Below, in pieces: positions 1-7,643 of a DNA stretch of 18,273 nucleotides. Under the pieces are notes generated by a model that was not told the DNA's origin, searched no databases, and worked only from the letters and a program-made list of their open reading frames with translations. A program made the translations under genes and the position numbers. The stretch covers positions 1 through 18,273 of the forward strand of contig JAGWRY010000248.1 in the NCBI GenBank assembly GCA_028869495.1, in the 5' to 3' direction. How positions within the stretch are numbered: the stretch's first letter is position 1; every line of letters starts with the position of its first letter. Origin of the DNA: Elusimicrobiota bacterium (GTDB lineage: Bacteria > Elusimicrobiota > Elusimicrobia > UBA1565 > UBA9628).

Positions 1-180
1 AGGCTGCAACCGGCGGGCGATCGTACCCGAAGCCGTGCCGTCGCCGTGAGGCGCGTCGCCGCGGGCCGCCGAGCCGCAGGGACCGCCGGACGTGGTCGGG
101 CGTTGCGGGTTCGGGGCGGGTCCCTTGAGGCGCTGAGACGGCCCTAATCACGGGTACCGGTCTCGGCGCCTCCTGTTTTT
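1..180. other. No supported gene at left edge
   Basis: GC-rich sequence with no convincing coding region. One plus-strand frame is open from the window edge to a TAA at 145-147, but its translation is almost only Arg, Ala and Gly and shows no motif, so it could equally be noise or the tail of an upstream gene. No RNA gene was recognised. A loose -35-like TTGAGG lies at 125-130, but no matching -10 was found. Confidence 0.4.
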
Positions 181-195
181 GCGGGAACTTCCCGC
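181..195. promoter_or_regulatory. Perfect short dyad upstream of the XRE gene, candidate operator
   Basis: The sequence GCGGGAACTTCCCGC has two perfect 7-base arms around a single central base and directly follows a run of five T. It ends 22 bases before the chosen GTG start of the XRE regulator. XRE-family repressors commonly bind short dyads in their own promoters, so autoregulation is a reasonable inference. A terminator is unlikely: the T run lies before the stem on the plus strand, and the minus strand has A after it. Confidence 0.4.
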
Positions 196-217
196 CGCGC
201 GGGCGCGTAGGGATCGC

Positions 218-532
218 GTGGAAACGGAAACGACGCGGGTCGTCGCAAGGGCCGCGGCGCTTCTCAAGAAGCTGCGCCGCGAGCGCCGGATCAGCCAGCG
301 CCTCCTCGCCGACGAGGCCGGCGTCGACTCGGCCGCGGTCTCCCGCATCGAGCGCGGTCGCGACGCGCGGCTGTCCACCAGGGCCAAGCTCTTCGAGGGG
401 CTCGGCTATCGGCTAGACTTCGAGATCACCGAATTGTGCGAGGAGGCCGGTCCTCTGTTGGCCGCCGAGGCCTGGCGCCGCGACGAGCGGCGGCACGAGA
501 GGCTCTGCACGGGGAAACGGCGCTTTTACTGA
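218..532 (+). CDS. XRE-family helix-turn-helix regulator (HipB-like)
   Basis: A 104-residue probable DNA-binding protein. Residues about 14-68 form an XRE/Cro-type domain: LLKKLRRERRISQ, then LLADEAGVDSAAVSRIERG with the typical turn and recognition helix, then a fifth helix ending in YRLDFEI. This resembles HipB-like antitoxins, but no toxin gene sits beside it in the window. The basic, acidic-rich C-terminus has no recognisable domain. I chose GTG at 218 because AGGGA lies four bases upstream; a TTG at 179 in the same frame would add 13 Arg-rich residues and swallow the upstream dyad. The gene stands alone, converging on queE, with an unusual AT-rich inverted repeat in the gap. Target genes are unknown. 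Family call is sure; a role as antitoxin is only one possibility. Confidence 0.75.
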   Translation: METETTRVVARAAALLKKLRRERRISQRLLADEAGVDSAAVSRIERGRDARLSTRAKLFEGLGYRLDFEITELCEEAGPLLAAEAWRRDERRHERLCTGKRRFY

Positions 533-572
533 AGGCGCGGGCTCGCCGCGCCGCCGCGAGCGCCCCGACCTT

Positions 573-682
573 CGCTTGTTCTTTTTTTGGTTCGCGGATT
601 TAGAGACAACAAAACCTCGAATAGATGGATTTGATCGCGGTCGATTTGTCGTTAAATCCGCGAACCAAAAACGGAATGATCG
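573..682. repeat. Long AT-rich inverted repeat between convergent genes
   Basis: Arms at 584-602 and 653-671 are perfect 19-base inverted copies (core GGTTCGCGGATTTA). After a G-T wobble and a mismatch, a further five base pairs (605-609 with 646-650) extend the stem inward, and imperfect pairing (about 13 of 18) extends it outward to 573 and 682. The centre is AT-rich and includes a smaller dyad around 634-645. The composition contrasts sharply with the surrounding GC-rich DNA. T tracts lie at the outer left and A tracts at the outer right, the wrong way round for an intrinsic terminator in either direction. It could be a MITE-like or palindromic intergenic element, a protein-binding site, or a structured RNA. 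No flanking target duplication was seen. Confidence 0.85.
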
Positions 683-698
683 CGGCGCGGACTCGAGA

Positions 699-1418
699 TC
701 AGCGCAGGCCCCAGAAGTGGTGCCACTGGGGCGCGACCAAGGTCTTCAGGCCGGCGCGGCGCGCGGCGTCCTCCCAGCGCAGGACCCGCGCCGGGGGCAT
801 CGGGCGCGCGCCCGCGAACGGCGTCGCGGGCTGGAGCACCAGGAGCGGGCGGCGCGGCGCGCTCTTAAGAAGCGCGATCGCCCGGCGCAGTTCGGCGTCG
901 GTCGAGTTCTCCGCCAGCACGATCTTGGCGAAGGTCCCGCGCGGAGACTCTTCCAGGAAGGCGCGGTGCAGGTCCCAGCACGCGCGCCCGGTCGCCGACG
1001 GGAGCTTGACGTCCATCGCGACGACGCCGCAGAGCGGGGCCAGCGCGCGCATCGCGGCGGGACGCGTGCCGTTGGTCTCCAGGTAGTTCTCGAGGCCGCG
1101 CGACCGCGCCCAGCGCATCAGCGGCTCCAAAAACGCGGGATGGAGGAGCGGCTCGCCGCCCGTCCACGAGATCGCGCGGTGCGCGCGCTTCGCGGTCAAG
1201 CGGAGGACCGCGGCCTTCACGCGCTCGGCGGTCCAGACCTCCCCGGAGGGGATCGGGATCGTCTCGGGCTCGTCGCAATAGTCGCAATGGAGGTTGCAGC
1301 CGCCCAGGCGCACGAAGACCTGGCGCTCGCCGACGAACGGACCCTCACCCTGGAGCGACGAGAAGACCTCGACGACGCGCGCGCGGCGCGTGTCGGACAG
1401 CGCGAGCGGGACGCTCAA
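699..1418 (-). CDS. queE: 7-carboxy-7-deazaguanine synthase QueE (radical SAM)
   Basis: A 239-residue radical SAM enzyme that converts 6-carboxytetrahydropterin to 7-carboxy-7-deazaguanine, the ring-contraction step of queuosine and deazaguanine biosynthesis in the cytoplasm. The N-terminus has VVEVFSSLQGEGPF, the 4Fe-4S motif C41-x3-C45-x2-C48 in GGCNLHCDYCDE, and the SAM-binding TGGEP at 86-90. A C-terminal APQWHHFWG also fits the family. Length is normal. No ATG or GTG precedes the conserved region; TTG at 1418 overlaps the queC stop as TTGA, and GGAGG lies ten bases upstream, so I use it. Last gene of the nine-gene minus-strand chain, directly after queC, which uses its product. The residue after CD is Glu rather than the usual Thr or Ser. 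Confidence 0.9.
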   Translation of the reverse strand: MSVPLALSDTRRARVVEVFSSLQGEGPFVGERQVFVRLGGCNLHCDYCDEPETIPIPSGEVWTAERVKAAVLRLTAKRAHRAISWTGGEPLLHPAFLEPLMRWARSRGLENYLETNGTRPAAMRALAPLCGVVAMDVKLPSATGRACWDLHRAFLEESPRGTFAKIVLAENSTDAELRRAIALLKSAPRRPLLVLQPATPFAGARPMPPARVLRWEDAARRAGLKTLVAPQWHHFWGLR

Positions 1419-2092
1419 AGAGCGGGATCCTCCGTCCCCGCCTCGCGGAAGCCCTTCGCGCGCAGGCGGCAGGAGTCGCAGCGGCCGCAGGGACGGCCTC
1501 CTCCCGCGTAGCAGGACCAGGTCAGCTCCAGAGGCGCGCCGACGCGGCGCGCGAGGCGGACGATCCCCTTCTTGTCGAGGCGCAGGAGCGGGGCCAGCAC
1601 GCGCGGCGGGCGCCCCTCGGCGCCGGCGCGCGTCCCCCGGCGGGCGACCGCGGCGAAGGCCTTCAGGAACGGCGGGCGGCAGTCCGGGTAGCCCGAGTAG
1701 TCGAGGGCGTTGGCGCCGATCACGATTGCGCCCGCGCCGATCGCGTCGGCGAGCGAGACCGCGAGCGCGAGGAAGACGGTGTTGCGTCCGGGCACGTACG
1801 TGGACGGGATGCCGCCGCGGCCGATGCGCGCGAGCGGCACGTCCGGGAGCTTCAAGCGCGCGTTGGTCAAGGACGAGACCGCCAGCCACGGCAGCTTGAG
1901 CTCGACCTCGTGGAGCGGCGCGCCGGCCCGGCGCGCGACCGCGCGCGCCGCCGAAAGCTCGCGCGCGTGGCGCTGGCCGTAGCGCACGGAGAGGCCGACC
2001 GGCGACCAGCCGCGCGACTTCGCCCACCACAGCGCCGTCGTCGAGTCGAGCCCCCCCGACAGCAGGACGACGGCGGTCTTGCGCGCGCTCAC
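1415..2092 (-). CDS. queC: 7-cyano-7-deazaguanine synthase QueC
   Basis: A 225-residue ATP-dependent enzyme that turns 7-carboxy-7-deazaguanine plus ammonia into preQ0 in the cytoplasm. The PP-loop SGGLDST is at residues 12-18, the family motif TYVPGRNTVFLALA at about 98-111, and the structural zinc site is C194, C202, C205, C208 in SCYAGGGRPCGRCDSC. Length fits the family. The GTG start overlaps the stop of the upstream exonuclease gene as GTGA, and the stop overlaps queE, so translation is probably coupled. Neither queD nor queF is in the window, so the earlier and later pathway steps must lie elsewhere or be missing. Identification is secure; whether preQ0 goes to tRNA queuosine or to DNA modification cannot be told. 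Confidence 0.95.
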   Translation of the reverse strand: MSARKTAVVLLSGGLDSTTALWWAKSRGWSPVGLSVRYGQRHARELSAARAVARRAGAPLHEVELKLPWLAVSSLTNARLKLPDVPLARIGRGGIPSTYVPGRNTVFLALAVSLADAIGAGAIVIGANALDYSGYPDCRPPFLKAFAAVARRGTRAGAEGRPPRVLAPLLRLDKKGIVRLARRVGAPLELTWSCYAGGGRPCGRCDSCRLRAKGFREAGTEDPAL

Positions 2093-2868
2093 TTCTTCGC
2101 CGGGAACTTCCCGGCCCGCGCCTCGCGGCAGATGCGCGTCACGTCCGCGCTGAAGGAGCCCTTGTGGATCATCCAGTCGAGGTAGCCGGGGTCCTCGCGC
2201 GCGACGTCCCGGAGAAGCCTGCCTTTGTGCTTGCCGCCGAAGCCGAACGCGGCCTCGCCGCCCTTCCAGACGAACTTGCCGTCGGCGTCCACGCGCCCCG
2301 GGTCGATCTGCGCGCAGAACGCGTGCAGGCCGGCGACGTCCTTCGGCAGGTCCGGATAGCGCTCGACCTGCGCCCACAGCACCTCGGCCGTCGCGCGGAC
2401 GTCGGCCTCGGCGCGGTGCGCGCCCGACAGGTCCTTGCCGCAGTAGAACTTGTAGGCGGCGGTCAGGTCCCGGCGCTCCTTGCGCGCGAAGATCGTGAAC
2501 GAGTCGACGATCCGGCGGCCCTCCAGGGGCCAGTCGAAGCCCGCGCGCTTGAGCTCGGCGGCCAGCAGCGGGATGTCGTAGCGCGCCGCGTTGAAGCCGG
2601 AGAGGTCGGCGCCCTCCAGGATGTCGAGCAGGCGCGGCGCGAGGTCCTTGATCGTCGGCTTGCCGCGCACCATCTCGTCGGTGATCCTGTGGATCGCGGA
2701 CGCCTCGGCCGGGATCGGCACGCCGGGATCGACCAGCTCGGACAGGACGGTCTCGCGCCCGTCCGGGCCGAAGCGCAGGATGCAGACGTCGACGATGCGG
2801 TCCTGCGCGACGTCGGTGCCGGTGGCCTCCAGGTCGAACACGCACAGCGGACGGTCGAGCTTCATCAT
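2089..2868 (-). CDS. DnaQ-like 3'-5' exonuclease with ExoX-type C-terminal domain
   Basis: A 259-residue DEDDh exonuclease. Exo I is FDLEATGTD (D12, E14), Exo II is GFNAARYDIPLL (D98) and Exo III is HRAEADVRAT (H151, D156), so the catalytic set is complete. Residues about 205-240 carry FGGKHKGRLLRDVARED then PGYLDWMI, a small domain also found at the C-terminus of exodeoxyribonuclease X-like proteins. Expected role is trimming of single-stranded DNA or RNA 3' ends in repair or turnover; the substrate cannot be read from sequence. Tandem ATG codons at 2868 and 2865 are possible starts. The first gives a 4-base ATGA overlap with the lipoprotein gene, and AAGGAG lies eight bases upstream. It sits between a lipoprotein gene and queC with no obvious functional link. 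Confidence 0.88.
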   Translation of the reverse strand: MMKLDRPLCVFDLEATGTDVAQDRIVDVCILRFGPDGRETVLSELVDPGVPIPAEASAIHRITDEMVRGKPTIKDLAPRLLDILEGADLSGFNAARYDIPLLAAELKRAGFDWPLEGRRIVDSFTIFARKERRDLTAAYKFYCGKDLSGAHRAEADVRATAEVLWAQVERYPDLPKDVAGLHAFCAQIDPGRVDADGKFVWKGGEAAFGFGGKHKGRLLRDVAREDPGYLDWMIHKGSFSADVTRICREARAGKFPAKK

Positions 2869-3341
2869 TTCGCGGGCTCCTTGGCCGGAACGGCCGGCAG
2901 GGGCAGGGTCGTCGTCGAGATCACGACGGTTCCGGTCGACGCGGCGACCGCGGCCGGCGCCGGCTTCGGCAGGCCTCCGGGCGGGACGCAGCAGTAGACG
3001 AGGTGCACGTAGCGCTCGAGCACGTAGTGGGAGACGCCCTTGGCCAGGCTCTCGACGTCCTCGCCCTCGTAGACCGCGTCGGCGTCCGTGCGCTCGAACT
3101 CCTTCTCGATGTCGGGCTTGAGCTCGCCGCAGTTGCGGCGCATCAGCGCCAGCGCCGTGCGCCGGCGGCTGGCGACGACCGGGCCCCAGCCCTCGGCCGA
3201 GTAGCGGATCTCGCCGCCGCCGTACTCGACGTAGCCGACGGCGGCGACCGGGCCCTTGCGCGGCGGGCGGCGCGAGACCGTCACGGCCACGCAGGCGGAC
3301 AGCGCGAGCGCGACCGCCAGCAGGGGAGCCGCGCGCCTCAT
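2865..3341 (-). CDS. Small predicted lipoprotein of unknown function
   Basis: A 158-residue protein with a short basic start, a hydrophobic stretch and a lipobox LSAC with Cys17 as the lipidated residue, so it is probably anchored in the inner or outer membrane facing the periplasm. The mature part begins with a basic segment, then VGYVEYGGGEIRYSAEGWG and an Arg-rich helix ending RRNCGE. A CC pair follows in VYCCVPPGG, and the tail is rich in Pro, Ala and Thr. I do not recognise the family. The ATG at 3341 overlaps the stop of the FAD enzyme gene as ATGA, and its own stop overlaps the exonuclease start. Its position behind glycan genes suggests an envelope role, but that is only inference. 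Confidence 0.75.
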   Translation of the reverse strand: MRRAAPLLAVALALSACVAVTVSRRPPRKGPVAAVGYVEYGGGEIRYSAEGWGPVVASRRRTALALMRRNCGELKPDIEKEFERTDADAVYEGEDVESLAKGVSHYVLERYVHLVYCCVPPGGLPKPAPAAVAASTGTVVISTTTLPLPAVPAKEPAK

Positions 3342-4696
3342 TTCAGCGCCCTCAGCTCGCCGGGCGCGGGCTCCGGCGCGGACGGCGTCCCGGTCAGGCG
3401 CTCGGCGCAGCGCCGCCCGTCGAGGATCGTCTCCTCCATGAACGAGTACTTCCAGGCCCCGTAGCGTCCGATCGACTCGACGCCGGCCTTCCCGAGGTGG
3501 CGGAAGATCGTCCGCACGGCGGCCTCGCGCGCGAAGTCGTAGACGACGTAGCCGACGTCGATCGGCATCCACTCCTTGACCGAGAGCTCGTCGCCGCGGC
3601 GCAGGATCCCGGCCGCGCGCAGGCCCTTCAGGATCGCGGCCTCCAGGCGCCGGACGTCGACGCGCGCGCCGCCGGGCCGCGAGGCCTCGACGTAGAGCGA
3701 GCTGTGCCCGGCCGGCGCGGACGACGGCGAGAAGTTCGACGCGGAGCCGACGCGGTAGAACGGAAAGCGCTTCTCCGGGAAGTACGCCCAGTGGCGGTCG
3801 CCGAGGACCTTCTCGCGCACGACGCCGAGGTTCAGGTTCCAGACCGCGTTCCAGCGCAGGCTCCGGCGCGCCGCGCGCACCGCGGCCGGAAGCGGCGCGG
3901 CGAGGTCCAGGAAGACGTTGAGCGGCAGGGTGTTGACCAGGCGCTCGTAGCGCACCTCGCCGAGGCCGGCGATCCGCGCGGCCTTCTCGCGCAGGTCCAC
4001 CGCCTCGACGCGCGCGCCGGTCCGCACGACGCCGGGCTCGAGCCCCGCGGCCAAGGCGTCCGGCAGGGCCTGGATGCCGCCGCGGACCGGGTAGCGGAAC
4101 GTCGCGTTGTAGCCGAACAGCGCGTTCGAGTCGGTGAGCGCCCCGTAGACGACCTCGGACGCCGTGGGCTTGGGCACGAAGCGGCCCTGCCAGTCGGTCG
4201 TCAGGCGCGACAGGTCGGTCCCCCACAGCTTCTCGTTGTACGGGCGCATGAAGTGCCGCGTGATCCCGTCGCCGAACGTCGCCCGGCTCCAGGACAGGAA
4301 GTCCGGGCGGCGCGGCAGGCGGCGCGGGCGGTGCACGGTCTCGAGGAAGCCCGCCGCGCACTCGACGGCGACGGCGAACGGCAGTCCGCGCGTGTTCGCC
4401 TGGAACGGGTAGCGCGTCCAGGCCCCGCGCGAGAAGATCCACGCGCGCCGCTCGTGCGCGGCGACGTTGTCCTTCAGCAGGTCGAGGATCAGCGCCCGGC
4501 CGTACGGGTCGTGCAGGTGCAGGAGGTGCCCGGTGTAGTCGAACGTGAAGCCGCCGGCCGTCCGCGAGCCCGCGGTCCCGCCGACGCGGTCCTTCGCCTC
4601 GACGACGAGCCGCGAGCGGACGCCCAGCCCGCCCAGGTGGCGCGCGGTCGAGAGGCCGGCCAGGCCCCCGCCGAGGATCAGGACGTCGGTCTTCAT
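3338..4696 (-). CDS. FAD-dependent oxidoreductase, UDP-galactopyranose mutase / protoporphyrinogen-oxidase-like
   Basis: A 452-residue flavoprotein. The N-terminal Rossmann fold has VLILGGGLAGLSTARHL (GGGLAG at 9-14), the ribose-binding acid E33 and the following DRVGGTAGS. A family-type segment PYNEKLWGTDLSRL lies at 152-165, comparable to the NEKLWG/TxKQWG motifs of amine-oxidase-fold enzymes in polysaccharide loci, including UDP-galactopyranose mutases. A C-terminal FAD-contacting region (SIGRYGAWKYSFMEE) is present. No signal peptide; probably cytoplasmic. The substrate could be a nucleotide sugar or a lipid-linked intermediate. The ATG at 4696 gives an ATGA overlap with the transferase gene upstream; the in-frame ATG further upstream would overlap that gene more. 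Fold is sure, substrate is not. Confidence 0.8.
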   Translation of the reverse strand: MKTDVLILGGGLAGLSTARHLGGLGVRSRLVVEAKDRVGGTAGSRTAGGFTFDYTGHLLHLHDPYGRALILDLLKDNVAAHERRAWIFSRGAWTRYPFQANTRGLPFAVAVECAAGFLETVHRPRRLPRRPDFLSWSRATFGDGITRHFMRPYNEKLWGTDLSRLTTDWQGRFVPKPTASEVVYGALTDSNALFGYNATFRYPVRGGIQALPDALAAGLEPGVVRTGARVEAVDLREKAARIAGLGEVRYERLVNTLPLNVFLDLAAPLPAAVRAARRSLRWNAVWNLNLGVVREKVLGDRHWAYFPEKRFPFYRVGSASNFSPSSAPAGHSSLYVEASRPGGARVDVRRLEAAILKGLRAAGILRRGDELSVKEWMPIDVGYVVYDFAREAAVRTIFRHLGKAGVESIGRYGAWKYSFMEETILDGRRCAERLTGTPSAPEPAPGELRALK

Positions 4697-5730
4697 CTCA
4701 TCTTCACCTGCGACAGGCGCAGCGCGGCCCACAGCACGACGGCGGCGACGAGCGCGTAGAGCGCGAGCGCCTCCTTCAGCGGGTACTGCGTCGCGAGGAA
4801 CGCGCAGAAGCCGAAGAGCGCCGCCGCGCCCGCGGCGGCCGCGACGACCTGGCGGCGCGAGAGACCGAGCTTCTCGAGGCGCAGCGCGAAGTGGTCCTTC
4901 GAGCCGAGGAACGGGGACTTCCCCTGGTTCAGCCGCAGGACGCTGACGAACAGCGTGTCGAAGACGGGGACGAACAGGATCAGGAGCGGCGCGAAGACGC
5001 CGGCGTCGTTGACGTCCGAGTAGCGCGCGCCGAGCGAGATCCCGGCCAGCAGGAAGCCGAGGGTCAGGCTTCCGCAGTCGCCCATGAACACCTTGCGCTT
5101 CTTCGACAGGTTCCAGGGCAGGAAGCCCGCCGCCGCGCCGGCGATCGCGGCCGCCGCGAAGTTCACGTAGTGCTCCTCCGACGGCAGCGAGACGAGCAGG
5201 AAGCCGAGCGCGGCGATCGCGGCCTGGCTCGAGGCCAGCCCGTCCATGATGTCGATGATGTTCAGAGAGTTCGTGACCCCGGCGATCCAGAACGCCGTCA
5301 CGAGCGCCGCGACCCAGCTCGGATGGATGAAGCGCACGCGCATGCCGTAGAGGATCAGCAGGGCCGCCGCCAGGAACTGGACCAGGAGCTTCGGCTTGTA
5401 GTCGAGCCCCTGCGGGCGCTTCAGGTCGTCGACGAGGCCGAGCAGGAAGACCAAGGTCCCGCCGAAGAGGAGCGCGCGCAGGTTGTGCAGGGTCCCGCTC
5501 GGGAAGCTCGTCGTCAGGCGCAGGAGCAGGAGGGCGCCGGCGAAGCCGGCCCAGATCGCGACGCCGCCGAAGATCGGCGTCGGCGTCGTGTGCGTCTTGA
5601 CGGCCGAGGTCGGCGCGTCGAGCTTGCCGAGGCGCAGGGAGACGAGGCGCACCAGCGGCGTCAGCCCGAACGAGATCCCCGCCGCCGCGGCGAAGCAGAG
5701 CGCGAGCAGTCCCGCCTCGGACCCGATCAC
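4693..5730 (-). CDS. Polyprenyl-phosphate sugar-1-phosphate transferase (WecA/MraY family)
   Basis: A 345-residue integral membrane enzyme, about ten hydrophobic segments, expected to move a hexosamine-1-phosphate from a UDP-sugar onto undecaprenyl phosphate and so start a lipid-linked glycan at the inner membrane. Family signatures are GLVDDLK (D101, D102), NSLNIIDIMDGLA (154-166) and FMGDCGSLTLGF (215-226). The usual HxxHR region reads DHFALRL at 279-285, so the first His is replaced by Asp while H280 and R284 remain. The GTG at 5730 overlaps the stop of the upstream membrane protein gene as GTGA. Closer to WecA/TagO-type enzymes than to true MraY, judging by the glycan context rather than by any one residue. 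The sugar is not predictable. Confidence 0.88.
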   Translation of the reverse strand: MIGSEAGLLALCFAAAAGISFGLTPLVRLVSLRLGKLDAPTSAVKTHTTPTPIFGGVAIWAGFAGALLLLRLTTSFPSGTLHNLRALLFGGTLVFLLGLVDDLKRPQGLDYKPKLLVQFLAAALLILYGMRVRFIHPSWVAALVTAFWIAGVTNSLNIIDIMDGLASSQAAIAALGFLLVSLPSEEHYVNFAAAAIAGAAAGFLPWNLSKKRKVFMGDCGSLTLGFLLAGISLGARYSDVNDAGVFAPLLILFVPVFDTLFVSVLRLNQGKSPFLGSKDHFALRLEKLGLSRRQVVAAAAGAAALFGFCAFLATQYPLKEALALYALVAAVVLWAALRLSQVKMR

Positions 5731-7643
5731 GTCCCCCCCAGCGCGGCGACCAGGCAGGCGGGGCCGGCGTAGACGGTCCGCAGGTGCTTCTCGAGCCCCT
5801 GCCAGTTCGCGGCGCCCTTCGCGGTGAAGGTCCCGACGCTGGCGCCGAGACGGTCGGACTCGCGCGGCACGAACAGCAGGTGCGTGAAGCCGTCCCCGCG
5901 CAGGGTCCGCGCGAGGTCCGCCGGCGAGGACGCCGCGTCGGCGGCGATCACGTACAGGTTCGGCGCGTCGACCGTCGTCGGGAGGTGCGCGCGCGGGATG
6001 TAGTAGCCGCGCTGCTCGCCGACGACCAGGAGGTCGGCGTCCTCGGGCAGGCTCCGCGCGAACGCCGCGCACGGGTAGTAGTCGAGGCGGCGCGACAGGA
6101 ACTGCTCGCGGGTCAGCTGGGCGAGCAGGATCTCCTGCGAGCCGAACACGCCGTGCACGTACAGGAAGAGGAACAGGTGCGAGGCCGTCAGGACCGCGGC
6201 GGCGGCGGCGGCGACGGCGCGGGCCGGGCGGCCGGCCTGCGCCCACCAGGCGGCGGCGCCGGCCGCCCCGACGAGGGCCAGCGCCGGGGCCAGCGCGGTC
6301 AGGAAGCGCAGGACGACGCCGGTCGAGAACCAGCCCGCGACGTAGAGCGCCGTCAAGAGCGCCAGGCCGCGCGGCGCGCGCTTCTTCCAGGCCGCCCACA
6401 GCCCGATCGGCCACAGCCAGAGCACGAGGTCCCAGCCGAGGTCGCCGAGCACGTCCATGCCGCCGCCGTAGCGCAGGGGGTCGCGCACGAGCAGGACCGG
6501 CAGGCGGATCAGGTCGTGCAGGAAGCCGCGCTGGTGGCCGTACTCGGTCAGGACCTTGAAGTACCCCTCGGCCAGGTTCGACGTCCAGCCGACCGAGGTC
6601 GCCGGGAAGAGCTTGTACAGGAACGGGAAGACCGGGTTGCCGACGAACAGCCAGTTCTTGACCAGCCAGGGCGCGAAGAGCGCGGTGACGACGGCCGTGA
6701 AGACGGCCGCGCCCTTCCAGCGGCCGCGCCACAGCAGGCGCAGGCCGAGCACGACCGCCAGCAGGCCCGCGTAGTACTTGGTCCCGAGGGCCAGGCCCGT
6801 GAAGAGCGCCGACAGGAGGAGCAGGCCGCCGTCGCCGCCCTCGTCCGAGGCCTCGAAGCTGAGCAGGGCCGCCGTCGTCCACAGCATCACGAGCGGCTCG
6901 ACGTAGGCGGTCGACGCGAGCAGGAGCACCGCCGTCAGCGTCGCGACCAGCGCCGCGGCCCAGGGCGCGGCCGGCGTCAGCCGGCGCCCGAAGGTCAGCA
7001 GCCACAGGACCGAGAGCGCGGCCGCCGCCCACACGTACATCTGCGCGAGCAGGTCCGAGCCGAGCGACAGCGCGAGCGTGAAGAGCATCTCGCCGTTCTG
7101 CGGGAAGTGCGCGTACAGGATCCCGGTCGGCGCGTACAGGCGCCCGGCGCGCAGGTAGTCCTGCGGCAGGGCCAGATGGTAGACGAGGGCGTCGTACTGG
7201 TGCGGGGGCACCAGGCAGGCCCAGAGCGCGGCCAAAAGCGGCAGGCCGATCAGCGCGCACAGCCACGGGCGCGCGAGCGCGCGGCGCGCGGCGTCGGCCG
7301 TCGAGCGCGCGGCGGGCTCGAGCTCCGGCCAGCCGGCCAGCCACAGGACGCCGAGCAGAAGCGAGGCCGTCCAGGGCCGGAGCAGGCCCGCCGCCGCCAG
7401 CGCGAACTCGCCGAGCGAGAGCAGGCCGAGGCCGAGCGTCGCCCCGGCGACCGTCGCCTCCGCCGCGTCGAGGCCCGGCGCGAGCGCGCGGACCGCGCGC
7501 CGCCCGGCGCAGGCCCCGGCCGCGCCCGAGACCGCGAGCAGGAGGAGCGGCAGGACCGCCGGCTGGAGCGCCGGGAGGAGCCAGAGCTTGGCCGAGACCG
7601 CGGCCAGGGCCGCGGTCAGGCCCGCCCCGAGAAGGCCCGTCAT
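5727..7643 (-). CDS. Large multi-pass membrane protein, probable GT-C glycosyltransferase
   Basis: A 638-residue protein with roughly a dozen hydrophobic segments and a soluble C-terminal part (about 520-638). After the fourth or so membrane segment comes HQYDALVYHLALP with D151, matching the acidic first-loop motif of lipid-phosphate-sugar-dependent GT-C enzymes (ArnT/PMT/GT39-like). Further on, GTKYYAGLLAVVLGLRLL and KNWLFVGNPVFPFLYKLF are typical of this group. It would transfer a sugar from a polyprenyl-phosphate donor on the outer face of the inner membrane; the GT2 gene just upstream could make that donor. ATG at 7643 overlaps the GT2 stop as ATGA. Acceptor unknown. Distantly related membrane proteins without transferase activity cannot be excluded. 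Confidence 0.75.
   Translation of the reverse strand: MTGLLGAGLTAALAAVSAKLWLLPALQPAVLPLLLLAVSGAAGACAGRRAVRALAPGLDAAEATVAGATLGLGLLSLGEFALAAAGLLRPWTASLLLGVLWLAGWPELEPAARSTADAARRALARPWLCALIGLPLLAALWACLVPPHQYDALVYHLALPQDYLRAGRLYAPTGILYAHFPQNGEMLFTLALSLGSDLLAQMYVWAAAALSVLWLLTFGRRLTPAAPWAAALVATLTAVLLLASTAYVEPLVMLWTTAALLSFEASDEGGDGGLLLLSALFTGLALGTKYYAGLLAVVLGLRLLWRGRWKGAAVFTAVVTALFAPWLVKNWLFVGNPVFPFLYKLFPATSVGWTSNLAEGYFKVLTEYGHQRGFLHDLIRLPVLLVRDPLRYGGGMDVLGDLGWDLVLWLWPIGLWAAWKKRAPRGLALLTALYVAGWFSTGVVLRFLTALAPALALVGAAGAAAWWAQAGRPARAVAAAAAAVLTASHLFLFLYVHGVFGSQEILLAQLTREQFLSRRLDYYPCAAFARSLPEDADLLVVGEQRGYYIPRAHLPTTVDAPNLYVIAADAASSPADLARTLRGDGFTHLLFVPRESDRLGASVGTFTAKGAANWQGLEKHLRTVYAGPACLVAALGGT

Noticed and set aside
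148..387. Minus-strand open frame opposite the XRE gene
   Set aside because: Arg/Ser/Ala low-complexity translation with no motif, opposite a clear helix-turn-helix gene.
584..671. Palindrome as an intrinsic bidirectional terminator
   Set aside because: A terminator needs U after the stem; here T lies before the left arm and A after the right arm on the plus strand, and the same order is seen on the minus strand. The loop is also very long.
584..671. Palindrome as an integron attC site
   Set aside because: The outer ends lack the RYYYAAC and GTTRRRY core sites, and no integrase or cassette-like array is present.
576..1511. A plus-strand open frame beginning inside the AT-rich palindrome
   Set aside because: It reads through the palindrome and then antisense to queE with low-complexity sequence; no motif and no ribosome site.
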